A stretch of DNA of 6,626 nucleotides from Lachnospiraceae bacterium. Lineage in GTDB: Bacteria; Bacillota; Clostridia; Lachnospirales; Lachnospiraceae. Position numbers and translations under genes: made by a program. Where the stretch lies: NCBI GenBank assembly GCA_017959525.1, contig JAGDAL010000139.1, positions 1 to 6,626 on the forward strand. Direction: 5' to 3'. A model generated the notes under the pieces. It ran no database searches and was not told the origin of the DNA. It was given only the letters and a program-made list of their open reading frames with translations. Position 1 is the stretch's first letter. Every line of letters starts with the position of its first letter. Of this stretch, positions 1 to 4,761 are shown piece by piece.

Positions 1-858
1 ACGGTTGTGAAGAACTTCACGACAGATACGAATCTGCTGACGGCACTGCTTGTTGGAATTGGAATGGTTGGCATCAATGATGGTAGCCGGATTCACCAAA
101 TCCATTTCCTGATACATCTCATAGAGACGCATCATATCTTCGTAGGGATAGGTTTGAGTAGTGTTGCCGGGTTTGGATACGGCACCGCGCAGAATAGTAT
201 GTGCCAGTGGGTTCCCCGTGGTTTTAACTTCATATCCTGCGAAGGTGAAGTGATGCGGATGCTGTGCGGCATATACGGAATTTAGCATGACAGCGAAGTC
301 GCCGGAAGTCGGATTTTTCATACCGCTGGCTACATCGAAACCACTGACAGTAAGACGATGATGCTGATCCTCTACGCTACGGGCACCGATGGCAACGTAG
401 GAGAGAAGGTCTTCTACATAGCCCCAGTTCTCCGGGTAGAGCATCTCATCCGCACTGGTCATACCGCTTTCTTCGATGGAGCGGATGTGCATCTTACGCA
501 TGGCGATTAAGCCTTCTACCATATCCGGAGCCTTGAGTGGATCCGGCTGGGATGCGATGCCTTTGTAGCCTTCGCCGGTGGTACGTGGCTTGTTGGTGTA
601 CACACGCGGTACCACGAAGATCTTGTCTTTGACCTTGTCGGCAACTTTTGCCAGACGGGAGGTATATTCGCAAACCGCATCTTCATTGTCTGCGGAGCAT
701 GGTCCGATGATGACAAGGAAACGGTCGTCTTTGCCGGTGATAATATCAGAGACAACAGCGTCTCGTTCTGCTTTTAGCTTGGCCAATTCCGGGCGCATCG
801 GGTACTGCTGCTTGATCTCTTCCGGTGTTGGCATTGGATTGATGTATGTAAAACTCAT
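1..858 (-). CDS. aroG: 3-deoxy-7-phosphoheptulonate (DAHP) synthase, class I AroG type, C-terminus cut by window edge
   Basis: Condenses phosphoenolpyruvate and erythrose-4-phosphate to DAHP, the committed first step of aromatic amino acid synthesis in the cytoplasm. The start is ATG at 858-856, with GGAGG nine bases upstream. The frame stays open to base 1, giving 286 residues against about 350 for E. coli AroG, so some 60 C-terminal residues lie outside. Visible motifs are IIGPCS (residues 50-55, metal-ligand Cys54), RVYTNKPRTT (85-94, with substrate-binding Arg and Lys), GARSVEDQHHR, an ILRG motif, and IIDANHSNSNKQ near the end, whose His265 matches AroG metal ligand His268. The remaining Glu and Asp metal ligands should be beyond the edge. 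It follows aroE by 15 bases on the same strand and probably shares its promoter. Class I enzymes of this type are usually feedback-inhibited by an aromatic amino acid; which one cannot be read from this sequence. Confidence 0.95.
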   Translation of the reverse strand, partial: MSFTYINPMPTPEEIKQQYPMRPELAKLKAERDAVVSDIITGKDDRFLVIIGPCSADNEDAVCEYTSRLAKVADKVKDKIFVVPRVYTNKPRTTGEGYKGIASQPDPLKAPDMVEGLIAMRKMHIRSIEESGMTSADEMLYPENWGYVEDLLSYVAIGARSVEDQHHRLTVSGFDVASGMKNPTSGDFAVMLNSVYAAQHPHHFTFAGYEVKTTGNPLAHTILRGAVSKPGNTTQTYPYEDMMRLYEMYQEMDLVNPATIIDANHSNSNKQCRQQIRICREVLHNR

Positions 859-866
859 GGGTTGAT

Positions 867-872
867 TCCTCC
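867..872 (-). promoter_or_regulatory. Ribosome binding site of the DAHP synthase gene
   Basis: GGAGGA on the minus strand lies in the 15-base gap between the aroE stop (TAA at 876-874) and the DAHP synthase ATG (858-856). This is a strong site at good spacing. It fixes the start and supports co-translation with aroE. Confidence 0.85.
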
Positions 873-873
873 G

Positions 874-1761
874 TTATGCAAGTAAATTTGGAAAACAGGT
901 CTGCTTGATGACATCGATTGGCATTTCCTTGCCGGTCCATAGAGCAAAGCTGGCAGCACCCTGGAAGAGTAGCTGTCCTTCGCCGTTAATGATGGTCGCT
1001 CCGGCAGCCTCTGCATCCTGTAAGAGGGTGGTCTTGGCCGGATGATAGATGGCATCAAATACCACCAAATCCTTATGGAACATGGATGGATCTACAAGAG
1101 AAGCGGTATCATCGCCCATGCCCACATTGGTGGCATTGGCAAGGATTTGGCTCTCACCAATCTCACGGCGCATCGTATCGGCATCTGCCATGTCATAGAC
1201 CGCTACCTTGCAGTCCGTTGTTTTTGTAATGTTATCCGCAAACTGCACCGTCTCTTGGAAGGTGGCATTTTTGCGCTTAAAAACAGAAATCTCACGTACA
1301 CCGTCGATGGCAGCCTGTGCAATCATGGGTGTGGCAACACCGCCGGCGCCAAGGATGGTCATCTTGGTTCCCGCTACCGTGCATCCGCGGTCTTCTAAGG
1401 CACGAATAAAACCAATGCCGTCCGTGGTATGTCCAATCAGCTTCCCGTCTTCATTGACAATCGTGTTCACGGAGCCGGCCAGGCGGGAGGCTTCGGATAA
1501 CTCGTCTAAGAGGGGGATGACCGTGTGCTTTAAGGGCATGGTCAGATTGCATCCGCGGCAGCGAAACAGGCGCAGAGCGTCAATGGCTGCGGGTAGTTGT
1601 TCTTCGGTGATATCAAAGGCCAGATATGCATAGTCCAAGCCAAGATGATTGGCTGCAATGGTATGCATCCGTGGAGAAATGCTGTGCTCCACCGGGTGGC
1701 CAAGAAGGCATAACAGATTGGTATGCCCGCTAATGCTAGTGTCCAATATGTTTGTTTTCAT
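874..1761 (-). CDS. aroE: Shikimate dehydrogenase, AroE/YdiB-like
   Basis: Reduces 3-dehydroshikimate to shikimate with a nicotinamide cofactor. The 295-residue protein shows the substrate SxS motif (HSISP, Ser27 and Ser29), the catalytic Lys in NLTMPLK (Lys78), Asn99 in GSVNTI, and catalytic Asp114 in TTDGIGF. It also has the dinucleotide-binding GAGG at 138-141, NATNVGM, YHPAKTTLL, and a GQLLFQGA segment with its conserved Gln near the C-terminus. The length and the stretch from GAGG through TTDCKVAVYDMADA to the ALWTGKE region resemble E. coli YdiB (quinate/shikimate dehydrogenase) more than short classical AroE. The residue after the second beta strand of the Rossmann fold is Lys/Arg-rich (FKRKN), which leaves NADP versus NAD open. 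The start has a purine-rich GGAAGGAAAGG site upstream. It is the first gene of a leftward unit with the DAHP synthase, which makes a biosynthetic role more likely than quinate catabolism. Confidence 0.95.
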   Translation of the reverse strand: MKTNILDTSISGHTNLLCLLGHPVEHSISPRMHTIAANHLGLDYAYLAFDITEEQLPAAIDALRLFRCRGCNLTMPLKHTVIPLLDELSEASRLAGSVNTIVNEDGKLIGHTTDGIGFIRALEDRGCTVAGTKMTILGAGGVATPMIAQAAIDGVREISVFKRKNATFQETVQFADNITKTTDCKVAVYDMADADTMRREIGESQILANATNVGMGDDTASLVDPSMFHKDLVVFDAIYHPAKTTLLQDAEAAGATIINGEGQLLFQGAASFALWTGKEMPIDVIKQTCFPNLLA

Positions 1762-1776
1762 CTTTTCCTTTCCTTC

Positions 1777-1793
1777 CGGTAAGTAAATTACCG
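1777..1793. promoter_or_regulatory. Candidate operator dyad at the aroE transcription start
   Basis: A perfect inverted repeat, CGGTAA - 5 bases - TTACCG, begins about seven bases after the leftward TATAAT. It therefore covers roughly +1 to +17 of the aroE transcript and ends next to the ribosome binding site. A repressor bound here would block initiation; as RNA it would form a small 6-bp hairpin. No known regulator is assigned, and a 6-bp dyad could be chance. Confidence 0.4.
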
Positions 1794-1799
1794 ATTTTT

Positions 1800-1829
1800 A
1801 TTATACGAAGAAAGCGAAGGCAGTGTCAA
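1800..1829 (-). promoter_or_regulatory. Promoter of the aroE-DAHP synthase unit
   Basis: Read on the minus strand, TTGACA (1829-1824) and TATAAT (1805-1800) are separated by 18 bases. Both hexamers match the vegetative (sigma-A) consensus perfectly. The expected start near 1793 gives a leader of about 32 bases before the aroE ATG. Confidence 0.8.
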
Positions 1830-1840
1830 ACAATCTTCGT
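1805..1840. repeat. Widely spaced inverted repeat between the divergent aro promoters
   Basis: ACGAAGA (1805-1811) and TCTTCGT (1834-1840) are perfect 7-bp inverted copies 22 bases apart. They flank the -35 hexamer of the leftward promoter, and the left copy touches its -10. They could be two half-sites for a regulator, but repeats this short can arise by chance. Confidence 0.25.
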
Positions 1841-1849
1841 GCTCACGCC

Positions 1850-1879
1850 TTGCAAGAGCGGGCCTGTGTATTCTATACT
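1850..1879 (+). promoter_or_regulatory. Promoter of the aroD-aroK unit
   Basis: TTGCAA (1850-1855) and TATACT (1874-1879) are 18 bases apart and each is one mismatch from consensus. A start near 1886 gives a leader of about 35 bases to the aroD ATG. It is back-to-back with the aroE promoter, the two -35 elements lying about 20 bases apart. Confidence 0.65.
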
Positions 1880-1908
1880 AGAAAAGACAGAAGGAGAACG
1901 GCAATCAC

Positions 1909-1914
1909 AGGAGG
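1909..1914 (+). promoter_or_regulatory. Ribosome binding site that sets the aroD start at 1921
   Basis: A full AGGAGG directly abuts the ATG at 1915, which is too close for initiation there. The next in-frame ATG, at 1921, has a normal six-base spacer. The start at 1921 is therefore preferred. Confidence 0.8.
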
Positions 1915-1920
1915 ATGAAG

Positions 1921-2682
1921 ATGCCACTGATTATCAAGGGGAAAATGATTGACCACGGTGCACCGATGATTTGTGTTCCGGTGGTACACGCGAAGAAAGC
2001 AGATATTATCGAAGCGGTAGACCATTTGGTGGATGCCGGCGTGGAGATGATTGAATGGAGAGCAGACTTCTATGAAGCTTTGACCAATGAGGAAGAGCTT
2101 CGGGAATTGTTGCAAATCCTACGAAATAAAACGGCAGAGATCGTCCTGTTGGTAACGGTCCGTACCGATGCGGAAGGCGGCAATGCGCATCTGTCCGAAG
2201 AGGAACGCATTGCATTATTAGAATCTATCGCCAAGACCCATTGTGTGGATTTGGTGGATGTGGAGTATTTTACCTATCAGGACCCGGTAGCGTTGATTCA
2301 TTCCTTGCAGATGAACGGCGCATTGGTGGTGACCTCCCATCATAACTTTGAGAAAACACCGTCGACGGAAGAGATGCTGCAGCGGTTGGAGACCATGGCC
2401 GAGGCGGATGCAGATCTGGTGAAGCTGGCAGTCATGCCACAGAAGATTAAGGACCTTTTGGACCTTCTGGAAGTAACAGAAGAGTTTAAGTTCCGGAACA
2501 AAGAGGTGCCGCTAATTACCATGTCTATGGGACGCATCGGCATGTTAAGCCGCATCAGCGGAGAGATTTTCGGCTCCTGTGTAACCTTTGGTGCAGATGG
2601 GATTGCCAGCGCACCGGGACAGCTAGACCACAAGGACTTACAGGAAACATTAGCGGTGATTCATCGCTATTACGAGGTATAG
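1921..2682 (+). CDS. aroD: Type I 3-dehydroquinate dehydratase
   Basis: Dehydrates 3-dehydroquinate to 3-dehydroshikimate through a Schiff base, supplying the substrate of AroE across the divergent promoter region. With the start at 1921 the protein has 253 residues, the usual type I size. All family landmarks are present: EMIEWRADFY (Glu45 and Arg47 bind substrate), VTVRT, VTSHHNF with catalytic His141, ADLVKLAVMP with Schiff-base Lys168, the SMGRIGMLSRISGEIFGS segment with its substrate-binding Arg, and ASAPGQL with the conserved Gln. It is the first gene of a rightward pair, with aroK starting five bases after its TAG stop. An ATG at 1915 would add two residues but abuts the ribosome binding site. 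Confidence 0.96.
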   Translation: MPLIIKGKMIDHGAPMICVPVVHAKKADIIEAVDHLVDAGVEMIEWRADFYEALTNEEELRELLQILRNKTAEIVLLVTVRTDAEGGNAHLSEEERIALLESIAKTHCVDLVDVEYFTYQDPVALIHSLQMNGALVVTSHHNFEKTPSTEEMLQRLETMAEADADLVKLAVMPQKIKDLLDLLEVTEEFKFRNKEVPLITMSMGRIGMLSRISGEIFGSCVTFGADGIASAPGQLDHKDLQETLAVIHRYYEV

Positions 2683-2687
2683 AGGAC

Positions 2688-3203
2688 ATGAACAATATCT
2701 ATCTGGTAGGCTACATGGGATGCGGAAAATCCGCCGTGGGACGGGAGCTCCCCCGGATGACATATCGCAGATTTATGGATACGCACGCGCTGATTGTAGA
2801 ACAGGAAGGCATGCCGATTCCCCGCATCTTCGAGGAGAAGGGGGAAGCCTATTTTCGCAAGGTGGAGACCGAAGTTTTACGGCGCCTGACCAAGGAAAAA
2901 AAGCGGATCATTTCCTGTGGCGGTGGTGTTGCTATGCGTCCCGAGAACGTAGAAGAGATGCGCCGGGGCGGTAAAATCGTACTCCTTAGTGCGCGCCCGG
3001 AGACCATCCTAAAGCGGGTGGCAAGAGATGAGAATCGACCGCTCTTAAAAGGACGGAAAACCATCGAAGGAATCACGGAGTTAATGGATGCCAGACTGCC
3101 TCATTACCAGGCGGCAGCAGACCTTACCGTAGCAACAGATGACCGCTCCATGGAGGAGATTGCAAAGGAAATTTGCAAGGCATTTATCCCGCCGGTTCGT
3201 TGA
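2688..3203 (+). CDS. aroK: Shikimate kinase with an unusual DTH in place of DTD
   Basis: Phosphorylates shikimate at the 3-hydroxyl using ATP. The 171-residue length is normal. Seen are the P-loop GYMGCGKS (residues 8-15), Arg57 in YFRKVE, CGGG (77-80) as the Walker B/shikimate-binding loop, the lid Arg117 in ENRPLL, and Arg136 in DARLPHY. In M. tuberculosis numbering these match Arg58, Gly79-81, Arg117 and Arg136. The one departure is residue 33: the shikimate-binding Asp34 of the usual DTD is His here (codon CAC, 2784-2786). The preceding helix (LPRMTYRRF, 21-29) is also atypical and contains a Pro. The start follows a GAGG (2674-2677) inside the end of aroD, ten bases upstream, so translation is probably coupled. 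The stop TGA overlaps the tRNA promoter. Family membership is certain; full catalytic activity is less so. Confidence 0.92.
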   Translation: MNNIYLVGYMGCGKSAVGRELPRMTYRRFMDTHALIVEQEGMPIPRIFEEKGEAYFRKVETEVLRRLTKEKKRIISCGGGVAMRPENVEEMRRGGKIVLLSARPETILKRVARDENRPLLKGRKTIEGITELMDARLPHYQAAADLTVATDDRSMEEIAKEICKAFIPPVR

Positions 3204-3228
3204 CTTTGCCTACTCTCTTTGGTAAGAT
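3200..3228 (+). promoter_or_regulatory. Promoter of the tRNA-Arg gene, overlapping the aroK stop
   Basis: TTGACT (3200-3205) is followed after 17 bases by TAAGAT (3223-3228), each one mismatch from consensus. Transcription would start near 3235, about 12 bases before the mature tRNA. The -35 includes the aroK TGA stop codon (3201-3203). No terminator separates aroK from the tRNA, so read-through from aroDK is also possible. Confidence 0.65.
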
Positions 3229-3246
3229 AGATTCGTCGTGTGACAT

Positions 3247-3320
3247 GTAGGCGTAGCGTAGCTGGATAACGCATCAGACTCCGACTCTGAAGATCGCTGG
3301 TTCGAATCCAGTCGTCTACA
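3247..3320 (+). tRNA. tRNA-Arg, anticodon CCG
   Basis: A complete 74-base cloverleaf can be folded by eye. The acceptor stem is 3247-3253 with 3313-3319 (seven pairs, one G-U) and the discriminator is A3320. The D arm is GCGT/ACGC with a GG-containing loop. The anticodon stem TCAGA/TCTGA encloses loop CTCCGAC with anticodon CCG at 3281-3283. The variable loop has five bases and the T arm has loop TTCGAAT. It reads the Arg codon CGG. The 3' CCA is not encoded, since TTC follows the discriminator, so it must be added after transcription. Confidence 0.96.
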
Positions 3321-3323
3321 TTC

Positions 3324-3369
3324 TTATATCTTCGCAGTCCTTTTTTCTGCGAAGGTATAATACGATTTT
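3324..3369 (+). terminator. Long hairpin after the tRNA, probable terminator with an atypical T tract
   Basis: Bases 3324-3337 pair with 3347-3360 in a 14-bp stem. The inner eight pairs, CTTCGCAG/CTGCGAAG, are perfect; one T-G wobble and five A-T pairs extend it. The nine-base loop holds a run of six T. Only a short T run (3366-3369) follows, five bases past the stem, so termination may be inefficient. The hairpin could end the tRNA transcript or act as an RNA-processing or stability element. Confidence 0.5.
3331..3361 (+). promoter_or_regulatory. Candidate promoter of the SH3b gene inside the hairpin
   Basis: A perfect TATAAT at 3356-3361 forms the outer 3' arm of the hairpin and extends one base past it. 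The best -35 is a weak TTCGCA (3331-3336) at 19-base spacing. If used, transcription starts near 3368, only about 22 bases before the GTG start. The weak -35 leaves this uncertain; read-through from the tRNA is the alternative. Confidence 0.4.
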
Positions 3370-3376
3370 GTGTGGT

Positions 3377-3382
3377 AGGAGG
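3377..3382 (+). promoter_or_regulatory. Ribosome binding site that sets the SH3b gene start at GTG 3390
   Basis: A full AGGAGG lies seven bases before GTG 3390. The reading frame is open further upstream to a GTG at 3372, but that start would translate the ribosome binding site itself, so 3390 is chosen. Confidence 0.85.
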
Positions 3383-3389
3383 ATTTATT

Positions 3390-4691
3390 GTGGAAGATAA
3401 CAAGAAAGCAAAGCCTTCTTTTGATATGGATAAATTAAAGGAACTCTGCAGTAAGGTAGGCACCTTCATTATGAAGGAGAAGCGTTACTTCGGAGCAGGT
3501 ATCGTATGTATTGCGATGCTGTTGCTTTTAGCATTCGGTATTGGTGACAAGGCCAGTGAGGCAGATCCGATGTCCGGTGCATACCAGGAATTCAAAGAAG
3601 TTGACGTTAAGAACGAAGACGAAGAATTATTACAGTTGGTGAGCAGCTATTACGAAGCTTATGCCAACAACGATTTGACTACATTACAGTCCCTTGCTTA
3701 CCCGGTTTCCGAGGCTGAGCAGAGTTATATCTCTTTTATGTCCAATTACATTGAGAGCTATAACATTACGGACATTTATACCAAGCGTGGTACGGATAAG
3801 AAGTCTTTCCTTGTTTCCGTGAAGGTGAGCATTAAGTTTGCAAACCTTACCAGTGAAGCACCGGGATTGGATTTCTTCTATGTAGAGACCGATGAGGATG
3901 GCAAGCTGTACATCAACAATCTCTACAGTGCTTACAACCAGGAGAATAGCGAGCAGCCAATGGATTCTACCATTTCTGCTTTGATTGCTGAGTTTGAGCA
4001 GCAGCCGGATGTTCTGGCACTTCAGGCTCAGGTACAGAATGAATTCAACAAGCTCGTAGAGAGCGATGCAGAATTCAACGGATTCGTAACTTCTACTTTG
4101 CCAACCGCTGCACAGCAGTGGGCTGCTGAGTACAACGCTCAGGTAGCAGCCGCTGAACAGGCAGCTGCAGATGCGAAGGCCGCAGAAGAGCAGGCAGCCG
4201 CAGATGCCGCAGCAGCAGAAGCAGCAGCTGCAGAGCAGGCTGAGAAGGAAGCGAATGCAACACAGGTCATTACGACCGCTCGTATCAATGTACGTGAGGA
4301 CCACGAAGATGGTGCTAACGTATTGGGCAAGGTGGACGAAGGAACTGTCCTGAAGAAGTACACAGAGTACGGTACTTGGGCAGAGGTGGAATACAACGGT
4401 GGCGTTGGTTATGTCAGCGTTGAGTTCATCAAGGATTATTCTGAGGATGCTGCATCTGAGGAGAAGACAGAAGATGCGAAGGAAGATACTTCCTCTTCCC
4501 TTTCCAAGGGTGATGTGGTTACATTGTCCAGCACCGTCAATGTTCGTTCTTCTATGAGCGAGACTGCTTCTAAGGTTGCAGTTGCATATGCCGGTGAGCA
4601 GGTAACGGTTGTCATGCCATACGCAGAAGGCTGGACCAAGGTTACCTACAAGGGCAAAGAGGGATATATCAAGTCAGAGTTCCTGAAATAA
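3390..4691 (+). CDS. Single-pass membrane protein with two C-terminal SH3b domains
   Basis: A 433-residue protein starting at GTG. Residues 1-33 are polar and Lys-rich (cytoplasmic). Residues 34-52 form one hydrophobic segment (core CIAMLLLLAFGIG) with no signal peptidase or lipobox motif, so it is probably an uncleaved N-in anchor. Residues about 78-180 (LLQLVSSYYEAYANNDLTTL onward) look like an NTF2-like fold, by pattern only. Residues 252-290 are Ala/Glu/Gln-rich and probably helical. Two SH3b domains follow: 291-350 (INVREDH, GTWAEVEYNGGVGYV) and 373-433 (VNVRSSMSE, GWTKVTYKGKEGYI), joined by an acidic Ser-rich linker. SH3b domains commonly bind peptidoglycan or other wall components, so a cell-surface or envelope-sensing role is inferred. 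No hydrolase domain is visible. It appears to be a single-gene unit ended by the terminator at 4711. The specific function is unknown. Confidence 0.88.
   Translation: MEDNKKAKPSFDMDKLKELCSKVGTFIMKEKRYFGAGIVCIAMLLLLAFGIGDKASEADPMSGAYQEFKEVDVKNEDEELLQLVSSYYEAYANNDLTTLQSLAYPVSEAEQSYISFMSNYIESYNITDIYTKRGTDKKSFLVSVKVSIKFANLTSEAPGLDFFYVETDEDGKLYINNLYSAYNQENSEQPMDSTISALIAEFEQQPDVLALQAQVQNEFNKLVESDAEFNGFVTSTLPTAAQQWAAEYNAQVAAAEQAAADAKAAEEQAAADAAAAEAAAAEQAEKEANATQVITTARINVREDHEDGANVLGKVDEGTVLKKYTEYGTWAEVEYNGGVGYVSVEFIKDYSEDAASEEKTEDAKEDTSSSLSKGDVVTLSSTVNVRSSMSETASKVAVAYAGEQVTVVMPYAEGWTKVTYKGKEGYIKSEFLK
4143..4259 (+). repeat. Low-complexity Ala/Glu/Gln tract within the SH3b gene
   Basis: Encodes residues 252-290 of the SH3b protein, with repeated AAAEQ, AAADA and AAAAE blocks built from GCA/GCC/GCT, GAA/GAG and CAG codons. 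It predicts a long rigid helix or coiled coil between the membrane-proximal domain and the SH3b pair. The near-repeats could vary in length between strains. Confidence 0.8.
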
Positions 4692-4710
4692 TCAATTCGA
4701 AGTTCAATGA

Positions 4711-4740
4711 GCGGAGACTCTAACGGGTCTCCGTTTTTTT
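4711..4740 (+). terminator. Intrinsic terminator after the SH3b gene
   Basis: CGGAGACTC (4712-4720) pairs with GGGTCTCCG (4725-4733) in a nine-pair stem with one T-G wobble, closed by a four-base TAAC loop. Seven T (4734-4740) follow directly. It lies 19 bases after the SH3b stop codon. Confidence 0.93.
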
Positions 4741-4761
4741 ATTACAAAATGGAGTTATTCA

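Noticed and set aside
7..285. Plus-strand open frame of 92 codons
   Set aside because: It lies antisense to the DAHP synthase gene, whose frame shows conserved motifs throughout this stretch. The plus-strand translation has no recognisable domain and no ribosome binding site.
1208..1633. Plus-strand open frame of 141 codons
   Set aside because: Antisense to aroE, with Arg/Pro/Ser-rich low-quality translation and no start signal; a shadow of the conserved dehydrogenase frame.
1762..1914. T-box, tryptophan attenuator or riboswitch upstream of aroE or aroD
   Set aside because: Predicted leaders are only about 30-35 bases and contain no T-box-like sequence, leader peptide with aromatic codons, or terminator hairpin.
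2720..2974. Second plus-strand frame overlapping aroK, considered as evidence of a frameshift around the odd LPRMTYRRF segment
   Set aside because: Translations of the alternative frames do not restore a typical shikimate kinase helix or the DTD motif. The in-frame product is full length, so substitutions rather than paired frameshifts explain the oddity.
3247..3320. tRNA gene as an integration site for a mobile element
   Set aside because: No integrase gene, no direct repeat of the tRNA 3' end elsewhere in the window, and housekeeping genes on both sides.
3684..4304. Minus-strand open frame of 206 codons rich in Cys, Leu and Ser
   Set aside because: It mirrors the SH3b gene, including the Ala-rich tract, which reads as Cys-rich in the opposite strand. 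The plus frame has an ideal ribosome binding site, a membrane anchor and two SH3b domains, and ends at a terminator.
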